Part shown: positions 42,854 to 51,074 of the stretch, piece by piece
Layout of the letters: each line of letters starts with the position of its first letter
How positions within the stretch are numbered: the first letter of the stretch is position 1
Source of the DNA: Pseudonocardia hierapolitana
GTDB lineage: Bacteria > Actinomycetota > Actinomycetes > Mycobacteriales > Pseudonocardiaceae
DNA: 64,000 bases
Assembly (NCBI RefSeq): GCF_007994075.1
Contig: NZ_VIWU01000001.1
Span: forward strand, 3,100,001 to 3,164,000
Direction of reading: 5' to 3'
Position numbers and translations under genes: made by a program
Notes under the pieces: generated by a model
Told to the model about the DNA's origin: nothing
What the model saw: the letters and a program-made list of their open reading frames with translations, nothing else
Databases searched by the model: none

Positions 42854-43696
42854 TCACGCCGGCCGGGCGACGCCCATCGCGTTCGGGTAGGGCACGGCGC
42901 CCGAGTTCGCCAGCGACTCGGCGACGGGACGGAGCCCGTCGCACAGCTCCCGCAGCTCGGAGGCGCCGAGCGTGCGCAGGGCGGCCGCCGCCGATCGATC
43001 GGTGCCCCGCTCGATCTCGGTGCGCAGCTCGTGGCCGCGAGGCGTCTTCTCGCCGGCGGCGTCGAGCAGCCCGCGGGCGCGCAGCCGCTCGCCCGCGTCC
43101 GCCCATTCCTCCTCGGTCCAGCCCCGGAACTCCCGCTGCTGCGAGACCAGCGAACCCCCGTGCAGGAGATGACACTCCGCGCCGTCCACCTGTGCCGCGA
43201 CGAGCTCGGCCACGTGCCCGTCACCGCGGTACTCCCGCAGCACGGTCGCGGCGTGCCAGATCCGGGACAGCGGGTCGGCAGGCACCGGGACGTCCAGGTG
43301 CGCGGCCGCGAGCGGCCGTCCGGCGACGTCGAGCGCGGCGAGCACGGAGGCGAGCAGGTCGGCAGCGTCCGCGAGCCCGTCGCCTGCGTGCTCGGCGAGC
43401 GCCGACCGGGCGAGCTCCGACCGGGTGTCGAGCACCCGCGCGCGGTCGGCGAACGCCCACGCATCGGGCAGCGCCCGCTCCACCATCCGTGGCGCGAACC
43501 CGTAGAAGAGCGCGGTGACCAGGCGCGGGCCCGGTGTACCCAGCGCCGCGGAGCGGGAGGCGAAGTAGCCCATCCAGTACCCGCGCAGGCCCAGCGCCCC
43601 GTACGCCGCCTTCGCACCAGGTGCGAAGTACACGACCGCGTGCACCGCCTCCAGGGTCCGCCACAGCTCGCGCTCCAGGAGCGCCCGTTCCGCCAT
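42854..43696 (-). CDS. SCO6745-type conserved protein
   Basis: The 280-residue protein is mainly helical and matches the actinobacterial group named after SCO6745: LWRTLEAVHAVVYFAPGAKAAYGALGLRGYWMGYFASRSAALG at the N-terminus and FRGWTEEEWADAGERLRARGLLD with a winged-helix-like C-terminal part. Members are sometimes labelled SalK-like; the function is unknown. The ATG of MAERALL is chosen over the GTG one codon upstream. It is convergent to the response regulator gene. Confidence 0.75.
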   Translation of the reverse strand: MAERALLERELWRTLEAVHAVVYFAPGAKAAYGALGLRGYWMGYFASRSAALGTPGPRLVTALFYGFAPRMVERALPDAWAFADRARVLDTRSELARSALAEHAGDGLADAADLLASVLAALDVAGRPLAAAHLDVPVPADPLSRIWHAATVLREYRGDGHVAELVAAQVDGAECHLLHGGSLVSQQREFRGWTEEEWADAGERLRARGLLDAAGEKTPRGHELRTEIERGTDRSAAAALRTLGASELRELCDGLRPVAESLANSGAVPYPNAMGVARPA

Positions 43697-43748
43697 CACT
43701 GCGGTCTACCGCTCGACGACGGCGAGGACAAGCATCAGGATCAGGGGA

Positions 43749-43777
43749 TTGCCGGATTGTTGAACGATCAGTATGGT
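43749..43777 (+). promoter_or_regulatory. Promoter TTGCCG-N17-TATGGT
   Basis: A -35 element TTGCCG (43749-43754) and a -10 element TATGGT (43772-43777) are separated by exactly 17 bases in a locally AT-rich patch. It would start transcription near 43784, about 30 bases before the small gene at 43817. The spacing is ideal for the main sigma factor. Confidence 0.5.
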
Positions 43778-43816
43778 GCTCGATACGCAGGTCGGGCGGA
43801 GCACATGGAGGCACCC

Positions 43817-44077
43817 ATGCGAGCGGCACTGGTCGACGATGTCCCCACCGGAATGTCCAACCGCGACCTGCGGCTCCTGCACGCCGTCGCAGACGGCCGG
43901 GTGGAGTGCACCGGGAGCGTCGAGCCGGACTTCTTCATCGACGGATTCGCCTGCTGCGACCACATGGCCGCCCGCGCGCTCGTGCGCAGCGGCATGATCC
44001 GCCCGGCAGGCGACGGCGGGCGCGTGCCGGTGCAGCTGACGGCCGCAGGCCGGGAGGCGATCGCGGCCGCGCGCTAG
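43817..44077 (+). CDS. Small winged-helix-like protein, unknown function
   Basis: The 86-residue product begins MRAALVDDVPTGMSNRDLRLLHAVADGRVEC and ends VQLTAAGREAIAAAR. The last part resembles the wing end of MarR/PadR-like helices (LTxxGREA), and the middle FIDGFACCDHMAARALVRSGMI has adjacent cysteines that might bind metal or form a switch. It has a good GGAGG site and its own promoter. I do not recognise the family. Confidence 0.6.
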   Translation: MRAALVDDVPTGMSNRDLRLLHAVADGRVECTGSVEPDFFIDGFACCDHMAARALVRSGMIRPAGDGGRVPVQLTAAGREAIAAAR

Positions 44078-44081
44078 TGCT

Positions 44082-44630
44082 CTAGCTGCCGGCCACGGCC
44101 CGGCCCACCGCGGCGATGTCGTTCGTGTGGTGCCGGGCCTCGTGCAGGCCGTGGCGCACCAGCCAGCGCGCGGTGCGCAGCTCGCCGGGTCGCCGGGTGG
44201 CGGTGCGGTCCCAGCCGGTGGTCGCCGCGATCTCGTCCAGGAACCCGGCGACGTGCACGTCCAGCTCGGCCAGCACCGCGTCGAGGTCGGCGTCGTTGTA
44301 GCGGAACCGCACGACCCGCAGGTCGGCGAACATCGGTTCCAGCGCCGGCACGTCCTCGGTGCTGATGCGGTGCAACCGGATCGTGAACGAGGCGAACACG
44401 TCCCGGACGTGGCAGGCGTACTCCACCACCGACCAGGTCGCCGGATCCGGGCGCACCCGCCGGTGCGCGTCGGGCACGGCGAGCGCGGCGCCCCGGACGT
44501 CGGCCGGAACCGAGTGCAGCGCGCGCACGGCCGCCTCGAGGCCGGTGCCTGCGTAGGACATCGCACAGTCCGCGCAGACGTGGTCCTCGCCTGCGAGCGG
44601 CGGCAGGCCCGCGGATCCGAGCACGCTCAT
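44082..44630 (-). CDS. DinB-family protein
   Basis: The 182-residue protein has the DinB four-helix metal fold with His in VVEYACHVRDVF and in GLHEARHHTNDIAAVG. An N-terminal extension carries a CADC pair (HVCADCAMSY), which might bind zinc. DinB-like proteins include thiol-dependent enzymes using mycothiol or bacillithiol; the reaction here is unknown. The ATG at 44630 is preferred to the GTG nine bases earlier. Confidence 0.8.
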   Translation of the reverse strand: MSVLGSAGLPPLAGEDHVCADCAMSYAGTGLEAAVRALHSVPADVRGAALAVPDAHRRVRPDPATWSVVEYACHVRDVFASFTIRLHRISTEDVPALEPMFADLRVVRFRYNDADLDAVLAELDVHVAGFLDEIAATTGWDRTATRRPGELRTARWLVRHGLHEARHHTNDIAAVGRAVAGS

Positions 44631-44661
44631 CCCGATCACCCCCGGCGTAAGCTACGCGCCC

Positions 44662-45615
44662 GTGACGGCCGGTACCACGCGATTGGGCATCGGTCTCGCC
44701 GCCGTCGCCCGCCCCGCCTACATCACCTCGGGCCGGGCCACCGACCTCGGCCCGCACCGCGGCGTCTCCGACCTGCGGGCCCGCACCGAGGCCGTCCTCG
44801 ACGCCGCGTACGCCGCCGGCATCCGCTACATCGACGTGGCCCGCTCCTACGGGCGGGCGGAGGAGTTCCTCGCCGGCTGGCTGGCCCACCACCCGGAGGT
44901 CGACGACGTCGAGATCGGGTCGAAGTGGGGTTACCGGTACGTGGGCGAGTGGCGGCTCGACGCGCCCGTGCACGAGGTCAAGGACCACTCGCTCGCGGCC
45001 TTCACCGAGCAGCTCGCCGAGACCGCGGCACTGCTCGGACCGCGTCTGGCGGTCTACCACGTGCACTCCGCCACGCTCGACAGCGGCGCGCTCGACGACG
45101 CGGCCCTGCACCGGGCGCTCGCCGGGCTGCGCGACCGCGGGGTGCGGGTCGGCCTGTCCACCTCCGGTCCCGCGCAGGCCGACGCCGTGCGCCGGGCGCT
45201 CGACATCCGGGTCGGCGGGGCACCGCTGTTCACCTCGGTGCAGTCCACGTGGAACGTGCTGGAGCCCTCGGTCGGTCCCGCGCTCGCCGAGGCCGCCCAC
45301 GCAGGCGCCCGGGTGATCGTCAAGGAGGCCGTCGCGAACGGGCGCCTCACACCCGGAGCTCCCGACGCGCCTCCCCGCGCGGTGGCGCTCGCCGCGGAGC
45401 TGGGTGTGTCACTGGACCAACTCGCGATCGCCGCCGCGCTCGCCCAGCCCTGGACGTGGTGCGTGCTCTCCGGGGCGGTCGATCCGGCACAGGTCGCGAG
45501 CAACGCGGCATCCACCGGGGTATCCCTCCCCGCACGGGTGCTGACCGAACTGGAGGCACTGGCGCAGGCCCCGGCCACGTACTGGTCGGCCCGCTCGGCC
45601 CGCGCCTGGAGCTGA
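44662..45615 (+). CDS. Aldo/keto reductase
   Basis: The 317-residue protein has a TIM barrel with the catalytic Asp/Tyr pair in YIDVARSYGRAEEFL, Lys in IGSKWGYRYV and His in VYHVHSATL. The cofactor end shows RVGLSTSGPAQADAV and VKEAVANGRL. Such NADPH-linked reductases act on aldehydes, ketones or sugars in the cytoplasm. A short gap separates it from the divergent DinB gene. Confidence 0.87.
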   Translation: MTAGTTRLGIGLAAVARPAYITSGRATDLGPHRGVSDLRARTEAVLDAAYAAGIRYIDVARSYGRAEEFLAGWLAHHPEVDDVEIGSKWGYRYVGEWRLDAPVHEVKDHSLAAFTEQLAETAALLGPRLAVYHVHSATLDSGALDDAALHRALAGLRDRGVRVGLSTSGPAQADAVRRALDIRVGGAPLFTSVQSTWNVLEPSVGPALAEAAHAGARVIVKEAVANGRLTPGAPDAPPRAVALAAELGVSLDQLAIAAALAQPWTWCVLSGAVDPAQVASNAASTGVSLPARVLTELEALAQAPATYWSARSARAWS

Positions 45616-45683
45616 CCGCGTCCCGCCGGGGAGCACTAGGTGGCGGGGAGGCAACGGTACGGCTCCAAGGTGCTCCGGGCGCG

Positions 45684-45725
45684 TGGACAACGTCCGTGGC
45701 GTGTGCGATGTTTCGTGATCACGAA
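45684..45725 (+). promoter_or_regulatory. Promoter and 14-bp perfect palindrome before the TAXI-TRAP operon
   Basis: A -35-like TGGACA (45684-45689) and -10-like GATGTT (45707-45712) are 17 bases apart. The palindrome TTCGTGATCACGAA (45712-45725) begins at the end of the -10 element and covers the expected start of transcription. It is a likely repressor site, perhaps of a GntR-type protein. The regulator is not next door. Confidence 0.5.
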
Positions 45726-45739
45726 CAGCAGGAGGTGCC

Positions 45740-46714
45740 ATGGTCGTCACCACCCAGCGTCGGAGCCTGGCCGTCTTCGCCGCCGCGGGAGCGCTGCTCC
45801 TCGCCGCGTGCGGTGGTGGGGAGACCGCGGCTCCGGGCGCGGACAGGTCGCTGTCCATCGCCACCGGGGGAACCGGCGGCGTCTACTACCCGTACGGCGG
45901 CGGCATGGCCACCGTGCTCTCGGAGAAGCTCGGCGTCACGGCCACCGCCCAGGAGACCAACGCGTCGGTCGACAACGTGCTGCTGGTGCAGGACGGCGGG
46001 GCCGACATCGCCTTCGCGCTCGGCGACACGGTGGCCGACGCGGTGGGTGGCAAGGCCCAGTTCGAGGGCCGCGAGATCACCATCTGCACGCTCGGCAAGC
46101 TCTACAACAACTTCACCCAGACCGTCACCACGAGCGGCACCGGCATCCGCACCGTCGCGGACCTGCGCGGGAAACGGGTGTCGGTCGGCTCGCCCGGCTC
46201 GGGCACCGAGGTGATCGCGCTGCGGATCCTGGAGGCGGCCGGGATCAACCCCGAGACCGACATCCAGCGCAGCCAGCTCGGTGCCGGCGAGACCGCACAG
46301 GCCCTGCGCGACGGCACGATCGACGCCGGCTTCTGGTCCGGCGGCCTGCCCACCGGAGCGCTGGTCGACCTGGCGACGACCGGCCAGATGGTGGTGATCC
46401 CGACCGGGGAGTACGCGGACGAGCTGGCCTCGACGTTCGGTCCGTACTACATCAGCGAGGACATCCCGGCGAACACGTACCAGGGCCAGGCGGAACCCAG
46501 CCCGCAGGTCGTGGTGCCGAACGTGCTGATCGTGCGCTCCGACATGCCGCAGCAGCTGCAGCAGGACATCACGCGCACGATCTTCGAGAGCAAGGCGCAG
46601 CTCGCGGCCGTGCACCCGGCCGCCAACGACCTCGACCCGGCCACGGCGGGCGACGTCGGGTTCGTCGAGGTGTGCCCCGGTGCGAAGGCCTACTTCGATC
46701 AGGCCACGGGCTGA
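45740..46714 (+). CDS. TAXI-family TRAP transporter solute receptor
   Basis: The 324-residue receptor has a lipoprotein signal (LLLAACGGG) and the TAXI family start SLSIATGGTGGVYYPYGGGMA. QETNASVDNVLLVQDGGADIAFALGDT and VSVGSPGSGTEVIALRILEAAGI are further conserved stretches. It binds an organic acid such as a dicarboxylate or glutamate outside the cell and delivers it to the fused permease encoded two genes on. It has an SD AGGAGG seven bases before its ATG. Confidence 0.93.
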   Translation: MVVTTQRRSLAVFAAAGALLLAACGGGETAAPGADRSLSIATGGTGGVYYPYGGGMATVLSEKLGVTATAQETNASVDNVLLVQDGGADIAFALGDTVADAVGGKAQFEGREITICTLGKLYNNFTQTVTTSGTGIRTVADLRGKRVSVGSPGSGTEVIALRILEAAGINPETDIQRSQLGAGETAQALRDGTIDAGFWSGGLPTGALVDLATTGQMVVIPTGEYADELASTFGPYYISEDIPANTYQGQAEPSPQVVVPNVLIVRSDMPQQLQQDITRTIFESKAQLAAVHPAANDLDPATAGDVGFVEVCPGAKAYFDQATG

Positions 46715-47189
46715 CCGGGCGGCCGCGTGCCTGGCGGTCCTGGCCGCGGGCGTGCTCGGGTCGGGATGTGCCGTGGCGGAGCAGGGGCCCGCTCTCACCG
46801 TGCGGGACAGCGACGGGGCGCTGCTGACGCGGGTCCCGCTGCCGGCGGCGGAGTTCGCCGTGAGCTACCGCAACTCCGTCTACGGCACGGTCGCCGAGGA
46901 GCGCTACCACGTGCGGGACGGCGGGCGGTTCGGGCTGGTCGAACTGGCGGCCGACCAGCTCGCGGTGCTGGAGGAGTACTACGCCGTGCCAGGGCCGGTG
47001 CGCGCGGCACCGGGCGGTGACCGCAGGCGCTGGGTGGCCCGACCGCGCGACCACCCGGTGTTCGGCGAGCTGGCGATCGCCGCCACGGCGCTCGGCGAGC
47101 GCACGCTGCACGTCCCGGGGCACGCGCCCGTCCCGCTCCCCCCGCTGGTGACCGACGAGGTCACCGTGGTTCTCGATGTCGAGGAGTAG
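46680..47189 (+). CDS. DUF1850 protein of a TAXI-TRAP system
   Basis: The 169-residue protein has an N-terminal hydrophobic signal ending in a lipobox-like GSGCA and a DUF1850 domain: FAVSYRNSVYGTVAEERYHV and PVFGELAIAATALGERTLHVPG. DUF1850 genes are regularly found between TAXI receptors and fused TRAP permeases; their role in transport is unproven. The GTG at 46680 overlaps the receptor gene by 35 bases, so coupling is likely. Confidence 0.8.
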   Translation: MRRPTSIRPRADRAAACLAVLAAGVLGSGCAVAEQGPALTVRDSDGALLTRVPLPAAEFAVSYRNSVYGTVAEERYHVRDGGRFGLVELAADQLAVLEEYYAVPGPVRAAPGGDRRRWVARPRDHPVFGELAIAATALGERTLHVPGHAPVPLPPLVTDEVTVVLDVEE

Positions 47190-47196
47190 TAGTGCC

Positions 47197-49170
47197 ATGA
47201 CCACACGCCCCGACGGCGACGAGGCACCCGCTGTCGACGAGGAGGCACTGCTCGCCGAGTACGAGGCGGAGAAGCCGGCACGGCGGCTCTCCGGCCTGCC
47301 GTTGCGGGTGGTGCAGGTGCTGGGCGCGATCCTCACGCTGTACGGCCTGTGGTGGGTGTTCAACCCGATGCCCGCGCAGCAGTACCTGCCCTCGTTCCTC
47401 GCGGTCGGGCTGGCGTTGACGTTCCTGGTCTACCGCGGCTGGGGAGGCTCGCGGGGATCCACCACGGACAACCCCCACCTGCTGGACTGGCTGCTCGCCG
47501 TCGTGGCACTCGTGCCGTTCGCCTACATCGTGGCGGACTGGGACTCGTTCTTCCGGCGCGCGGTGGTGCCCACCGATCTCGACGTCGTGATGGGCACGCT
47601 CGCGATCCTGCTGGTGCTGGAGGCGGCGCGGCGCACCGTGGGCCTCGTGGTGCCGCTGGTGGTGGTCGGCTTCCTCGCCTACGCCTACTTCGGCCCGTAC
47701 TTCCCCGGCCCGTTCGCCACGTCGTCCTTCACCTGGGAGCGCCTGGTCGGCCACAACATGATGGGCACGCAGGGCGTGTTCGGCGTGCCCATGGAGGTCG
47801 CGGCCACCTACATCATCCTGTTCACGCTCTACGGCGCGGTGCTCACCGCGTCGGGGGCCACCCGGTTCTTCATCGACCTGTCGTTCGCCGCGTTCGGGCA
47901 GTCGGGGGCCGGGCCCGGGCGCACCGTGACGCTCGCCGGGTTCCTGCTCGGCACGGTGTCGGGCTCAGGGGTGGCCACCACCGTGACGCTCGGGGGCGTG
48001 GCGTGGCCGCTGCTGCGCAAGGCGGGCTACCCGCAGGAACACGGCGGGGCCGTGCTCGCCGCGGCCGGCATCGGCGCGATCCTCTCCCCGCCCACGCTGG
48101 GCGCGGCGGCGTTCATCATCGCCGAGCTGTTGAACGTCTCCTACCTGCAGGTGCTGATCTGGGCGACCATCCCCACCCTGCTGTACTACCTGGGGATCAT
48201 CCTCGCGGTCGAGATGGACGCCCGGCGCTACCGCACCCACGCGATCGACATCGACGTCCGCCCCGCGGGTGCACTGCTGCTGCGGTTCGGCTACCACTTC
48301 AGCTCGCTGGTGGCGATCGTCGTGTTCATGGCGCTCGGCCTGACGCCGTTCCGCGCGGTCGTCTACGCCACGGCGCTCGCGTTCGTGCTGAGCTTCCTCG
48401 AGCGCAGCGCGTGGATGACGCCACGGCGCATCGGCGAGGCGCTCGCCGCGGGCGCGACCGGGGCGCTGTCCGTGATCGCGGTGATGGCGGTGGCCGGGAT
48501 CATCGTCGGGGTCATGACGCTCACCGGGCTCGGGCTGAAGCTGGCCGGGATCATCGTGGCGCTCGCGGGCGGGAGCCTCGTGCTCACCGCGATCTACTCG
48601 GCCGTCTCGGTGGTGCTGCTCGGGCTCGCGGTGCCGGTGACGGCGAGCTTCATCATCTCCTGGGTGATCATCGGCCCGGCGCTGCAGAACGTGGGCGTGC
48701 CCGCCTACGCCGCGGCGATGTTCATCTTCTACTACGCGGTGCTGTCCGAGGTGTCCCCACCGACGGCACTGTCGCCGTTCGCGGCCTCGGCGATCACGGG
48801 TGGGCGCCCGGTGCGGACGATGTGGCTCACGTGGAAGTACACGCTGCCCGCGTTCCTCGTCCCGTTCGTCGTGGTGCTCTCGCCCCAGGGTGTGGGGCTG
48901 CTGTTCGAGGGCGGCGCAGGCACCGTGCTGGTCGCGACGCTCGCGGCAGCCGCCGCCGTGGCCGCGCTGGCCGTCGTCACCGGGGCCTGGCTCGCCGGTC
49001 CCGCGGGCTGGCCCGAACGGGTGCTGTTCGCGGTTGCCGCGGTCGCGCTGCTGGTGATGGCGCCGCTCTCGCTCGGGATCGGCGTCCTCGCGGCGCTGGC
49101 CGGCATCGGAGTGCACGTGGTACGCCTTCGAAAGAAAGCGACTGACAACCAATCGAAAGCCAACCGTTAG
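47197..49170 (+). CDS. TRAP transporter permease, 4TM/12TM fused
   Basis: The 657-residue membrane protein joins the small DctQ-like and large DctM-like TRAP subunits, as usual for TAXI systems. Signature stretches are GTVSGSGVATTVTLGGVAWPLLRKAGYP, GAILSPPTLGAAAFIIAELL and LSEVSPPTALSPFAASAITGG. It moves its substrate with an ion gradient, not ATP. The ATG at 47197 follows GAGGAG in the end of the DUF1850 gene. Two or three extra C-terminal helices precede a basic tail. Confidence 0.93.
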   Translation: MTTRPDGDEAPAVDEEALLAEYEAEKPARRLSGLPLRVVQVLGAILTLYGLWWVFNPMPAQQYLPSFLAVGLALTFLVYRGWGGSRGSTTDNPHLLDWLLAVVALVPFAYIVADWDSFFRRAVVPTDLDVVMGTLAILLVLEAARRTVGLVVPLVVVGFLAYAYFGPYFPGPFATSSFTWERLVGHNMMGTQGVFGVPMEVAATYIILFTLYGAVLTASGATRFFIDLSFAAFGQSGAGPGRTVTLAGFLLGTVSGSGVATTVTLGGVAWPLLRKAGYPQEHGGAVLAAAGIGAILSPPTLGAAAFIIAELLNVSYLQVLIWATIPTLLYYLGIILAVEMDARRYRTHAIDIDVRPAGALLLRFGYHFSSLVAIVVFMALGLTPFRAVVYATALAFVLSFLERSAWMTPRRIGEALAAGATGALSVIAVMAVAGIIVGVMTLTGLGLKLAGIIVALAGGSLVLTAIYSAVSVVLLGLAVPVTASFIISWVIIGPALQNVGVPAYAAAMFIFYYAVLSEVSPPTALSPFAASAITGGRPVRTMWLTWKYTLPAFLVPFVVVLSPQGVGLLFEGGAGTVLVATLAAAAAVAALAVVTGAWLAGPAGWPERVLFAVAAVALLVMAPLSLGIGVLAALAGIGVHVVRLRKKATDNQSKANR

Positions 49171-49188
49171 CAGTTACCAAACTGTTCA

Positions 49189-49217
49189 TTGACGGTTACG
49201 GCGGTGCTTCCTACGGT
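49189..49217 (+). promoter_or_regulatory. Promoter TTGACG-N17-TACGGT, leaderless start of the DeoR gene
   Basis: TTGACG (49189-49194) and TACGGT (49212-49217) are separated by exactly 17 bases. Transcription would start about seven bases later, at the GTG of the regulator (49224), which has no ribosome-binding site. Just upstream lie two CGAAAG direct repeats and an AACCGT/ACGGTT inverted repeat around the -35 region, both candidates for DeoR binding and self-control. Confidence 0.65.
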
Positions 49218-49223
49218 TCGCCC

Positions 49224-50018
49224 GTGGCGGGCATCGCGGAGCACGAGCGGCAGCAGGAAGTGCTGCGCCTGCTCGACGTCGACGGCCGGGTGAGCGTCGC
49301 CGACCTCGTCCGCCGCTTCGGCGTCACCGCGGTGACGATCCGCAAGGACCTCGAGGTGCTGGAGCGCAGGCACCTGCTCGCGCGGGTGCGCGGCGGCGCC
49401 GTCACGGCCGACGGGGCCGACGAGGGCGCGTTCGAGATGCGCCTGCGCCACGGCACGGCGGCGAAGGCCGCCATCGCACGCGCCGCGGCCGCGATCGTGC
49501 CCGACGGTGCCGCGATCGCGCTCGACTGCAGCACGACCTGCTACCACCTCGCGCACGAGCTGCGCGGACGGCGCAGCCTGATCGTGGTCACCAACGGCCT
49601 GCGCGCCGCCGAGTTGCTGAGCGACAGCGGGGTCACCGTCGTGCTCCCCGGGGGCACGCTGCGGCGATCGTCGTGGTCGCTCGTCGGCGACTTCGGCGAC
49701 GTCGTGGTGAGCCGCGGGCGCCTGACCATGGGCTTCTTCGGGATCCGCGGGCTCTCCCGCGAGCACGGCCTGATGGAGCTCTCGGTGGAGGAGACCACGG
49801 TGAAGCGGAGGCTGGCCGCGGCGTGCGCGGAGGTCTACGGCCTCTTCGACTCGTCCAAGATCGGCCGGTTCGCGCTGCACAGCTTCGTGCCCACCCAGCG
49901 GATCACGGGGCTCTTCACCGACGACGGAGCCGCCCCCGACGCGCTCGCCGGGTTCGCGGAGCAGGGCGTCGAGATCAACCGGTTGCCCGTCGACGACACG
50001 CACAAGACGTCCGCCTGA
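49224..50018 (+). CDS. DeoR/GlpR family transcriptional regulator
   Basis: The 264-residue protein has the DeoR HTH (RQQEVLRLLDVDGRVSVADLVRRFGVTAVTIRKDLEVLE) and the DeoRC sensor domain (PDGAAIALDCSTTCYHLAHEL, then LVVTNGLRAAELL-like and VYGLFDSSKIGRFALHSF). DeoR regulators respond to phosphorylated sugars and usually repress their neighbouring catabolic operon, here the sugar ABC importer. The mRNA is probably leaderless. Confidence 0.9.
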   Translation: MAGIAEHERQQEVLRLLDVDGRVSVADLVRRFGVTAVTIRKDLEVLERRHLLARVRGGAVTADGADEGAFEMRLRHGTAAKAAIARAAAAIVPDGAAIALDCSTTCYHLAHELRGRRSLIVVTNGLRAAELLSDSGVTVVLPGGTLRRSSWSLVGDFGDVVVSRGRLTMGFFGIRGLSREHGLMELSVEETTVKRRLAAACAEVYGLFDSSKIGRFALHSFVPTQRITGLFTDDGAAPDALAGFAEQGVEINRLPVDDTHKTSA

Positions 50019-50045
50019 CCACAGGCGCGGAGGAAGGGAGCGAGG

Positions 50046-51074
50046 ATGCTCAGCAGGCGCATCACCGCGGCATTGGCCGTGGCAGCGGCGGGGGCGCTCG
50101 CCCTCACCGGCTGCACCCAGCAGAACCCCGGTGGCGGGGGCGGGGGCGGCGGAGGCGGCGAGGACAGAGTCAGCGTCGCGTTCGTGCCCAAGCTGCAGGG
50201 CATCCCCTACTTCGAGGCGATGAACACCGGCGGGCAGAAGGCCGCGCAGGAGCTCGGCATCGAGTGGATCTACCGCGGCTCCTCGACGGCCGACCCCGGT
50301 GCCCAGACCGAGATCGTCAACTCGCTCATCCAGCAGCGGGTGGACGTCCTCGTGGTCGCACCGAACGACCCCGACTCGATGGCCCCGGTGCTGCAGGAGG
50401 CCGCCGACGCCGGCATCAAGGTCATGACGAGCGACACCGACGCGCCCAACTCCGTGCGCGAGGCGTTCGTCAACCAGGCCACGCCGGAGGGCATCGGCAC
50501 CGCGCTCACCGACGCCCTGCTGGAGGCGATGGGCGGCTCCGGGAAGTACGCGATCGTCTCCTGCGGGCAGACGGCGGCGAACCTCAACTCCTGGATCGAG
50601 GTCCAGAAGCAGGTGACCGCCGAGAAGTACCCGAACGCCCAGATCGTCGACATCGTGTACGCGGGTGAGGACGAGGCGCAGTCGGTCACGATGGCGAAGG
50701 ACCTGATGAACGCCCACCCCGACCTCAAGGGCCTCGTCGGTGAGTGCACGGCGTCCGCCCCTGGCGTGGCGAAGGCCGTGACCGAGGCCGGCAAGATCGG
50801 GCAGGTCTTCACCGTCGGGCTGGGTACGCCGCAGTCGATGAAGCAGTACCTGGAGAACGGCTCGTCGTCCGCGGCGATCCTCTGGGACGTCGAGCAGCTC
50901 GGCTACCTCACCGCGTGGGCCGGCCTGCAGGTCGCGTCCGGCACGCCGTTCCAGGCGTCGAACGCGGTGAACGACCAGCTCCCGGCCGTGGCGTGGGACG
51001 CGAACGAGAAGATGCTGCTGCTCGGTGACCCGCTGCGGATCACGAACGACAACGTGAACAACTACGAGTACTGA
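50046..51074 (+). CDS. Sugar ABC transporter substrate-binding lipoprotein (RhaS/LsrB type)
   Basis: The 342-residue receptor has a lipobox LALTGC followed by a run of ten glycines. The mature part is a family 2 sugar receptor: VAFVPKLQGIPYFEAMNTGGQKAAQELG, RVDVLVVAPNDPDSM and AILWDVEQLGYLTAWAG. This resembles the receptors for rhamnose and autoinducer-2. With DeoR control, two permeases and a class II aldolase, it suggests uptake of a deoxy-sugar or polyol. The stop overlaps the ATPase start (TGATG). Confidence 0.87.
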   Translation: MLSRRITAALAVAAAGALALTGCTQQNPGGGGGGGGGGEDRVSVAFVPKLQGIPYFEAMNTGGQKAAQELGIEWIYRGSSTADPGAQTEIVNSLIQQRVDVLVVAPNDPDSMAPVLQEAADAGIKVMTSDTDAPNSVREAFVNQATPEGIGTALTDALLEAMGGSGKYAIVSCGQTAANLNSWIEVQKQVTAEKYPNAQIVDIVYAGEDEAQSVTMAKDLMNAHPDLKGLVGECTASAPGVAKAVTEAGKIGQVFTVGLGTPQSMKQYLENGSSSAAILWDVEQLGYLTAWAGLQVASGTPFQASNAVNDQLPAVAWDANEKMLLLGDPLRITNDNVNNYEY

